64,000 nucleotides of DNA from JAITWN01 sp050486285. GTDB lineage: Bacteria; Pseudomonadota; Gammaproteobacteria; SZUA-140. A program made the position numbers and the translations under genes. Where the stretch lies: NCBI GenBank assembly GCA_050486285.1, contig JBJHCZ010000008.1:78800-142799 (forward strand), read 5' to 3'. The notes below the pieces were generated by a model that was not told the DNA's origin, ran no database searches, and saw nothing but the letters and a program-made list of their open reading frames with translations. Shown one piece after another: positions 58,146 to 64,000 of this stretch (positions are counted from its first letter, which is position 1; each line of letters begins with the position of its first letter).

Positions 58146-59144
58146 ATGGAACTGATACGCGGGCACAACAACCTGCGGCCCCGGCATCGGGGCTGCGTAG
58201 CGACGATCGGCAACTTCGACGGCCTGCACCGCGGGCACCGCGCCGTGATCGGTCGCCTGCTCGACAAGGCCCGCGCGTTCGGCCTGCCGTCGCTGGTGAT
58301 CACCTTCGAGCCGCATCCGCAGGAGTTCTTTCGCCCCGGCCGCGGTCCGGCGCGGCTGACCTCGTTTCGCGAGAAGCTCGAGATCCTGCAGGAGACCGGC
58401 GTCGACCGCGTGCTGTGCCTGCGCTTCAACGCCGCGCTGGCGCGGGTGCCGGCGCGCGCGTTCGTGAATGAGATCCTCGTCGGCGCGCTCGGCGTGCGTT
58501 CGCTGTCGGTCGGCGACGATTTTCGTTTCGGCCACCGTCGCGCCGGCGACATCGCGCTGTTGCGCGAAGAGGGCGCGCGCCACGGCTTTGAAGTGCTGGT
58601 CATGGACACGTTGATCGAGGACGGCGCGCGAATCAGCAGCACGCGCATTCGCGAGCAGCTCGCGCGCGGCGATCTCGAAGGCGCGGAACGCCTGCTCGGC
58701 CGCCGCTACACGCTGTCCGGGCGGGTCGTGCGCGGCGACGGTCGCGGCCGGCAGATCGGCTTTCCGACCGCGAACGTCGACCTGCACCGGCGCGCCGGAA
58801 CGGAAGACCCGGACGGCGTCCATTGCGCGCCGCTCTCCGGAGTGTTCGCGGTCGAGATCGGCGGCATCGGCGCGGCCGCGCTGCCCGGCGTCGCCAACGT
58901 CGGCATGCGGCCGACCGTCGGCGGGCGACGATGCCTGCTCGAGACCCACGTGTTCGACTTCGACGGCGACCTCTACGGCAGGCATGTGCGCGTCGATTTT
59001 CGGCTGCATCTGCGCGAGGAGCGGCGCTTCGAGTCGGTCGACGCGCTGCGCGGGCAGATCGCGGACGATGCGCGGCGCGCGCGCGAGTTCTTCGGATTGA
59101 CGACTGACAGCGACGGCGGCAGGAGCAGAAATGTCGGACTATAA
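58146..59144 (+). CDS. ribF: Bifunctional riboflavin kinase/FAD synthetase
   Basis: RibF makes FMN and FAD from riboflavin. The 332-residue protein has an N-terminal adenylyltransferase domain (TIGNFDGLHRGH, SSTRIREQLARGDLEGA) and a C-terminal kinase domain (GDGRGRQIGFPTANVD). A TATAAT lies 25 bp upstream (58115-58120), a possible -10 of its own promoter. It overlaps ileS by 14 bp. Confidence 0.97.
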   Translation: MELIRGHNNLRPRHRGCVATIGNFDGLHRGHRAVIGRLLDKARAFGLPSLVITFEPHPQEFFRPGRGPARLTSFREKLEILQETGVDRVLCLRFNAALARVPARAFVNEILVGALGVRSLSVGDDFRFGHRRAGDIALLREEGARHGFEVLVMDTLIEDGARISSTRIREQLARGDLEGAERLLGRRYTLSGRVVRGDGRGRQIGFPTANVDLHRRAGTEDPDGVHCAPLSGVFAVEIGGIGAAALPGVANVGMRPTVGGRRCLLETHVFDFDGDLYGRHVRVDFRLHLREERRFESVDALRGQIADDARRAREFFGLTTDSDGGRSRNVGL

Positions 59145-61977
59145 GGATACCCTGAACCTCCCGAAGACCGCATTCGCGATGAAGGCAAATCTGTCGCAGC
59201 GCGAACCGGAGTTCCTGAAGCGCTGGGACGAGATCGACCTTTACGGATGTCTGCGCCGTGAGCGCATGGGCCGCAAGACCTTCGTGCTGCACGACGGACC
59301 GCCGTATGCGAACGGCGAGATCCATATCGGTCACGCCGTCAACAAGGTGTTGAAGGACATCATCGTCAAGGCGCGCACGCTGGAAGGCTTTGATGCGCCC
59401 TATGTGCCGGGCTGGGACTGTCATGGTCTGCCGATCGAACTCAACGTCGAGAAGAAGGTCGGCAAGCCCGGCCACAAAATCGACGCGCGCGAGTTCCGCA
59501 AGGCCTGCCGCGACTATGCGCGGTCGCAGATCGTTCGCCAGCGCGCCGATTTCATTCGCCTGGGCGTACTCGGAGACTGGGATCGTCCCTATCTGACGAT
59601 GGACCCGCGCTTCGAGGCCGATATCGTGCGCGCGCTCGGGCGCATCATCGCGGCGGGTCATGTCTACCAGGGCTTCAAGCCGGTGCACTGGTGCGCGGAC
59701 TGCGGTTCGGCGCTGGCCGAGGCCGAGGTCGAGTACGAGGAACGCACCTCGCCGGCGATCGACGTGCGTTTCGAGGTCCTCGACGTCGAGGCGGTGATGG
59801 CGCGCTGTCGTCATGTCCCGGGTCACGAGGGTCACGGGCCGCTGTCGGTGCTGATCTGGACGACGACCCCGTGGACGCTGCCGGCGAACCAGGCCGTCGC
59901 GCTGAATCCCGCGCTCGACTATGTCATCGTGCAGTGCGAGTCGGCGCACGGCCACGAGCGCCTGCTGCTCGCCGATGCGCTGCTCAAGGATGCAATGGGT
60001 CGCTACGGCATCGACGACTATCGCGTCATCGCCTATTGCAGCGGCAGCGATCTCGAGGGCGTCAAGCTCGCGCACCCGTTCTACCCGCGCGAGGTACCGG
60101 TGATCCTCGGCGATCACGTGACGACCGAGGCCGGTACCGGCGCCGTGCACACCGCGCCGGGCCACGGCCAGGACGACTACGTCGCCGGCCTGCGCTATCA
60201 CCTGCCCGTCGACAACCCGGTCGACGATCGCGGCTGCTTCCATGCCGACACGCCGCTGTTCGGCGGGCTGCATGTCTTCGAGGCCAACAATCACATCATA
60301 GAAGCGCTGAAGAGCCGCGGCGCGCTGATGCACGCCGAGGCGCTGCGCCACAGCTACCCGCACTGCTGGCGTCACAAGACGCCGATCATCTTCCGCGCGA
60401 CGCCGCAGTGGTTCATTGCGATGGACAGGACCGGCTTGCGCGAGCAGGCGCTGGCGGCGATCCGCGGGGTCGAATGGATCCCGTCGTGGGGGCAGGCGCG
60501 CATCGAGGGCATGGTCGAGAAACGGCCGGACTGGTGCATCTCCCGTCAGCGCACCTGGGGCGTGCCGATCGCCGTGTTCGTCCACCGGAAGACCGGCGAG
60601 TTGCATCCGGACACGCAGACGCTGATCGAGCAGGTCGCGCGGCGTGTCGAGCTCGACGGCGTCGATGCCTGGTACGATCTCGATCCGGCCGAGCTGATCG
60701 GCAACGATGCGGATGAATATGAGCGCGTCACGCACATCCTCGACGTCTGGTTCGACTCGGGCGTCACCCATGACTGCGTGCTTGGCGAGGGTCGCCGCCG
60801 CGACGGCGCCGACCTGCCGTTCCCGGCCGATCTCTACCTGGAAGGCTCGGACCAGCATCGCGGCTGGTTTCAGTCATCGCTCCTGACCTCGGTCGCGATG
60901 CACGGCGCCGCGCCCTATCGCGCGGTGTTGACGCACGGCTTCACCGTCGATGCGCAGGGCCGCAAGATGTCGAAGTCGCTCGGCAACGTCGTCGCGCCGC
61001 AGAAGGTCGTCAACAACCTCGGCGCGGACATCCTGCGCCTGTGGGTCGCGTCGACCGACTATCGCGGCGAGATGAACGTTTCCGACGAGATACTCAAGCG
61101 GATGACCGATGCCTACCGGCGTATACGCAACACCGCGCGCTTCCTGCTCGCGAACCTCGACGGCTTCGACCCGGCGCGCGACGCGCTGGCGCCGGACGCG
61201 CTGCTCGGCCTCGACCGCTGGATCGTCGCGCGCGCTGCGGCGCTGCAGCAGGACATCCGCCGCGCCTACGACCGCTGCGAGTTCCATCACGTCTACCAGA
61301 AGGTGCACAACTTCTGCGCGGTCGATCTCGGCGCGTGCTATCTCGATATCGTCAAGGACCGCCAGTACACGACGCAGGCCGACAGCGCGGCGCGACGCTC
61401 GGCGCAGACCGCAATGCAGCATCTCGTCGAAGCGCTGTCGCGCTGGATCGCGCCGGTCCTGAGTTTCACCGCCGAGGACATCTGGCAGCACATGCCGGGC
61501 GCGCGCGGCGTTTCGGTGCTGCTCGAGGAATGGTACCGCTTCCCGGAACTGCCGGCGTCCGCCGCCGAGGCAGAGCGGTGGTCGCGCGTGATGGCGGTGC
61601 GCGAGGCGGTCAGCCGCGAGCTCGAGAAACTGCGCGTCGCCGGCGCTATCGGCGCCTCGCTGGACGCCGAAGTCGATCTCTATTGCGCGCCGGAACTGCG
61701 CGACGCGCTTGCCGGCCTCGACGATGAGCTGCGCTTCGTGCTGATCACCTCCTCCGCGCGCGTGCATCCGATCGAGGCCCGGCCCGCGGAGGCGGTCGAT
61801 GCCGGGCTGGCGGAAGGCGGCGCGCTCGCGATCGTCGCGCGGGCGTCCGCACACGAGAAATGTGTCCGCTGCTGGCATCGCCGCGAGGACGTCGGCGCGA
61901 ACGCTGACCACCCGGAATTGTGCGGCCGCTGCGTCGACAACGTCGCCGGTCCCGGCGAGACCCGCCGTCATGCCTGA
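59131..61977 (+). CDS. ileS: Isoleucyl-tRNA synthetase
   Basis: The 948-residue class I synthetase has HIGH at 65-68, the editing domain (GTGAVHTAPGHGQDDY), KMSKS at 612-616, the anticodon-binding domain and a C-terminal zinc finger (CVRCWHRRED with CGRC), the bacterial ileS1 type expected to be mupirocin-sensitive. It overlaps ribF at its start and lspA at its end (8 bp), so all three are probably translated from one message. Confidence 0.98.
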   Translation: MSDYKDTLNLPKTAFAMKANLSQREPEFLKRWDEIDLYGCLRRERMGRKTFVLHDGPPYANGEIHIGHAVNKVLKDIIVKARTLEGFDAPYVPGWDCHGLPIELNVEKKVGKPGHKIDAREFRKACRDYARSQIVRQRADFIRLGVLGDWDRPYLTMDPRFEADIVRALGRIIAAGHVYQGFKPVHWCADCGSALAEAEVEYEERTSPAIDVRFEVLDVEAVMARCRHVPGHEGHGPLSVLIWTTTPWTLPANQAVALNPALDYVIVQCESAHGHERLLLADALLKDAMGRYGIDDYRVIAYCSGSDLEGVKLAHPFYPREVPVILGDHVTTEAGTGAVHTAPGHGQDDYVAGLRYHLPVDNPVDDRGCFHADTPLFGGLHVFEANNHIIEALKSRGALMHAEALRHSYPHCWRHKTPIIFRATPQWFIAMDRTGLREQALAAIRGVEWIPSWGQARIEGMVEKRPDWCISRQRTWGVPIAVFVHRKTGELHPDTQTLIEQVARRVELDGVDAWYDLDPAELIGNDADEYERVTHILDVWFDSGVTHDCVLGEGRRRDGADLPFPADLYLEGSDQHRGWFQSSLLTSVAMHGAAPYRAVLTHGFTVDAQGRKMSKSLGNVVAPQKVVNNLGADILRLWVASTDYRGEMNVSDEILKRMTDAYRRIRNTARFLLANLDGFDPARDALAPDALLGLDRWIVARAAALQQDIRRAYDRCEFHHVYQKVHNFCAVDLGACYLDIVKDRQYTTQADSAARRSAQTAMQHLVEALSRWIAPVLSFTAEDIWQHMPGARGVSVLLEEWYRFPELPASAAEAERWSRVMAVREAVSRELEKLRVAGAIGASLDAEVDLYCAPELRDALAGLDDELRFVLITSSARVHPIEARPAEAVDAGLAEGGALAIVARASAHEKCVRCWHRREDVGANADHPELCGRCVDNVAGPGETRRHA

Positions 61978-62461
61978 AAAGGGCAGCGGGTTGCGCTGGT
62001 TGTGGCTGTCGGCGCTGGTCATCGCCCTCGATCAGGCGACGAAGATCTGGGTCAGCGCGCGTTTCGAACTGTTCGAGCGCATGGAGCTGACACCGTTCCT
62101 GAATCTGGTGCTGGTCTACAATCCCGGCGCCGCCTTCAGTTTCCTGAGCGACGCCTCGGGCTGGCAGCGCTGGTTCTTCACCGTACTGGCGCTGGTCGTC
62201 AGCGTCGTGATCCTGGTCTGGCTGAACCGGCTGCGCGCCGGCGAGCGCGTCCCGGCGATCGGGCTGTCGCTGGTGCTCGGCGGTGCGCTCGGCAACGTCT
62301 GGGATCGCCTCCAGCACGGCCATGTCATCGATTTCATCGACGTCTACTATCGCGACTGGCACTGGCCGGCCTTCAATGTCGCCGATTCGGCGATCACGGT
62401 CGGGGTCGTGTTCCTGATCTGGGATGCGCTGTTTGGACAGCGCGGGACACGGTCGTCGTGA
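61970..62461 (+). CDS. lspA: Lipoprotein signal peptidase
   Basis: LspA (signal peptidase II) cleaves prolipoprotein signals in the inner membrane. The 163-residue protein has four membrane helices, the conserved DQATKIWV, YNPGAAFSFL and the two catalytic Asp sites in GNVWDRLQHGHVIDFIDVY and NVADSAITVG. Start at 61970 overlaps ileS by 8 bp. The fkpB gene that follows lspA in Pseudomonas is absent; ispH comes next. Confidence 0.97.
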   Translation: MPEKGSGLRWLWLSALVIALDQATKIWVSARFELFERMELTPFLNLVLVYNPGAAFSFLSDASGWQRWFFTVLALVVSVVILVWLNRLRAGERVPAIGLSLVLGGALGNVWDRLQHGHVIDFIDVYYRDWHWPAFNVADSAITVGVVFLIWDALFGQRGTRSS

Positions 62462-62500
62462 CGGCAGGCAATCCGCCCGCCGGCATTGTATAATCGCGCC

Positions 62501-63448
62501 ATGCAGGTCCTTCTCGCCAATCCCCGCGGTTTCTGCGCCGGCGTCGAGCGCGCGATCGAGATCGTCGAGCGCGTGCTCGAGGTCTTCGGCAGCCCGGTCT
62601 ATGTCCGCCACGAGGTCGTCCACAACAAGTTTGTGGTCCAGGGGCTGAGAGACAAGGGCGCGGTCTTCGTCGACGAACTCGACGAGGTGCCGGACGGCGC
62701 CATCGTGATCTTCTCGGCGCACGGCGTGTCCCAGGCCGTGCGCATGGACGCCGAGCAGCGCCGGCTCAAGGTATTCGACGCGACCTGTCCGCTGGTCACC
62801 AAGGTGCACATCGAGGCGATGCGTCACGCCCGCGAGGGCCGCGAGTGCGTGCTGATCGGTCATGCCGGCCACCCGGAGGTCGAGGGCACGCTCGGCCAGT
62901 ATCGCGACGGCGAGCATGGACAGATGTACCTGGTCGAGACCCCGGACGATGTCCGCCGGCTCGAGGTCCGCAATCCGGACAATATCGCCTTCGTCACCCA
63001 GACCACGCTGTCGGTCGATGACACCGCGGCGATCATCGCCGCGCTGCGCGAGCGTTTCCCGGCGATCGTCGGCCCGCGCAAGGACGATATCTGTTACGCA
63101 ACCCAGAACCGCCAGGACGCGGTCAAGGCGCTGACCGGCAGCTGCGACCTGATCCTCGTCGTCGGCTCCCGCAACAGCTCCAATTCGAATCGCCTGCGCG
63201 AGATCGCCCGCAAGGCAAACATCGACTCCTGGCTGATCGACAACGCCGGCGAGATCAGGCCGGAGTGGCTTCAGGGCAAGCAGTCGATCGGCGTCACCGC
63301 CGGCGCCTCGGTGCCCGAGGTGCTGGTGCGGGAGGTCATCGACAAGCTTCGCGAGTACGGCGCGACCGCAGTGCGGAACCTGCAGGGCCGCGAAGAGTCC
63401 GTCGTCTTCGCGCTGCCGCGCGAGCTGCAGACGATCAGGTCGGCCTGA
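62501..63448 (+). CDS. ispH: 4-Hydroxy-3-methylbut-2-enyl diphosphate reductase
   Basis: IspH (LytB) makes IPP and DMAPP in the last step of the methylerythritol phosphate pathway, using a [4Fe-4S] cluster. The 315-residue protein has the three cluster Cys in NPRGFCAGV, FDATCPLV and TGSCDL, plus SAHGVSQAVR and QTTLSVDDT. The ATG at 62501 (MQVLLANPRGFC) is preferred to the TTG at 62486. It converges on the pilus genes. Confidence 0.97.
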   Translation: MQVLLANPRGFCAGVERAIEIVERVLEVFGSPVYVRHEVVHNKFVVQGLRDKGAVFVDELDEVPDGAIVIFSAHGVSQAVRMDAEQRRLKVFDATCPLVTKVHIEAMRHAREGRECVLIGHAGHPEVEGTLGQYRDGEHGQMYLVETPDDVRRLEVRNPDNIAFVTQTTLSVDDTAAIIAALRERFPAIVGPRKDDICYATQNRQDAVKALTGSCDLILVVGSRNSSNSNRLREIARKANIDSWLIDNAGEIRPEWLQGKQSIGVTAGASVPEVLVREVIDKLREYGATAVRNLQGREESVVFALPRELQTIRSA

Positions 63449-63469
63449 TCTGAAGGGATCGGCGCCCGG

Positions 63470-63805
63470 TTACTCCATGCTGCCCGGGTAATCCAGCGGC
63501 AGCACCCACAGCCGGCTGACCGGATCCGAGGCCGAGCGGCCGCCGTCGAATCCCACCTTCATCCCCGTCCTGAGATCCGTCACGTCATCGAAGCGCGAAC
63601 GCGGCGTGAATACGCGCAGGTTCGGGCGTATCGGCACGCGTTTCCCCTCGATGACCAGCATGCGCTCGTTGGCGAGGATTTCGTTGATGATGCCGACGCG
63701 TTCGTAGGACTCCGGGTAATGGTCGGGGAGTCCGGCGGCGGCGAAGGCGTTCGACATCGACGCAATCAGCGCCAGGCACAGGAGCGGGATCAGGAGTGTC
63801 TTCAT
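63470..63805 (-). CDS. Small secreted protein, PilY2-like (tentative)
   Basis: From the ATG at 63805 the 111-residue product has a signal peptide (MKTLLIPLLCLALIASMSNAFA) and a beta-rich domain with VGIINEILANERMLVIEGK and a DLRTGMKVGFD segment. In Pseudomonas a small gene of this kind, pilY2, lies with pilE next to ispH. Position and size agree, sequence similarity is only suggestive. An upstream ATG (63823) is in frame but has no signal-peptide logic. Confidence 0.6.
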   Translation of the reverse strand: MKTLLIPLLCLALIASMSNAFAAAGLPDHYPESYERVGIINEILANERMLVIEGKRVPIRPNLRVFTPRSRFDDVTDLRTGMKVGFDGGRSASDPVSRLWVLPLDYPGSME

Positions 63806-63875
63806 GTCAGGACCATCCATCACGGGGTGTTGCTATGGATAGTCTAGGGCAAAGCGGGGAGGGGCAGAAGGGGCG

Positions 63876-63905
63876 GGTCAGACCCCCTCAAGGGGGTCTG
63901 ACCCC
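63876..63905. repeat. 14-bp-stem hairpin of the GGGTCAGACC type
   Basis: GGGTCAGACCCCCT (63876-63889) pairs perfectly with AGGGGGTCTGACCC (63892-63905) around a 2-nt loop. It lies directly after the stop of the pilin-like gene and may end its transcript. Confidence 0.75.
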
Positions 63906-63914
63906 GAAGCTGTC

Positions 63915-64000
63915 TACCACTTGTTGGCCGGGGTGCGCTGGCCTCTCGAATTCAGCGTCAGCGCGCCGTCGTGCGACTGCGCCGCGGTCGGGGTCGCGGT
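63915..64000 (-). CDS. pilE: Type IV pilin-like protein PilE, C-terminal fragment (truncated by window)
   Basis: The minus-strand frame runs from beyond the window to a TAG at 63915-63917 and encodes AAQSHDGALTLNSRGQRTP followed by ANKW. This ending, with a GALTLNS strand and terminal NKW, is typical of PilE-type minor pilins. Its place after ispH and the PilY2-like gene agrees with the Pseudomonas minor-pilin locus. Only 28 residues are visible, so the call leans on context. Confidence 0.6.

Noticed and set aside
58633..60858. 741-residue open frame on the minus strand
   Set aside because: Antisense to ribF and ileS, which have intact catalytic motifs. Its composition (Ala, Arg, Asp-rich, no domains) is that of an antisense frame in GC-rich DNA.

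Overview
This is a GC-rich chromosomal segment from a gammaproteobacterium. Several gene blocks match the order I know from Pseudomonas and related lineages: ftsY-ftsE-ftsX-rpoH with two M16 peptidases upstream, bioBFHCD beside comF, coaE-pilD-pilC-pilB-pilA with pilSR, and ispB-rplU-rpmA-obgE-proB-rpsT-murJ-ribF-ileS-lspA-ispH followed by minor-pilin genes. A more exact taxon cannot be read from the window. One 10-N assembly gap lies at 55985-55994.

Layout. 1-5.8 kb: end of a phosphomannomutase gene, argB, a TauE-type exporter, a periplasmic protein, a tiny membrane protein, a class V aminotransferase and pyrE. 5.9-8.8 kb: a compact minus-strand operon of a MerR-type regulator, a ParA ATPase fused to a glycogen-binding (CBM48) domain, a P-loop-less MinD-like protein and a further unknown protein. 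This is the best candidate for an undescribed system. 8.9-15.7 kb: xthA, then ggt, ferredoxin, coaD, rsmD and two M16 peptidases. 15.7-19.6 kb: ftsY/E/X and rpoH, the last preceded by a CIRCE heat-shock operator. 19.6-24.3 kb: the biotin operon. 24.5-27.8 kb: comF, a YfaZ-like protein, zapD and coaE. 27.8-36.3 kb: type IV pilus genes pilD, pilC, pilB and pilA (sigma-54 promoter) and the pilSR two-component pair. 36.4-47.4 kb: a DUF4168 protein, a sigma-54 activator with an altered GAFTGA loop, then a formamide/short-amide utilisation cluster (fmdAB divergent from a porin and urtABCDE), apparently driven by paired sigma-54 promoters around one palindrome and ending in a GAF-type sigma-54 activator. 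47.6-51.8 kb: an accessory patch with an HPP membrane protein, an ArsR/SRPBCC pair, a Fic enzyme, a tRNA-Pro gene and a partial tRNA-Pro copy, bracketed by two 109-bp direct repeats. 51.8-64 kb: ispB through ispH and the start of a pilus gene group.

A second theme is a family of short interspersed elements built on GGGGTC(A/G)GA and its reverse complement. They sit at many gene ends, often form hairpins, and have added repeat-encoded tails to XthA, Ggt and apparently BioD. A degenerate copy of the rpsT 3' end lies inside one of them.

All gene calls rest on motif recognition and gene order read by eye; no database search was possible.
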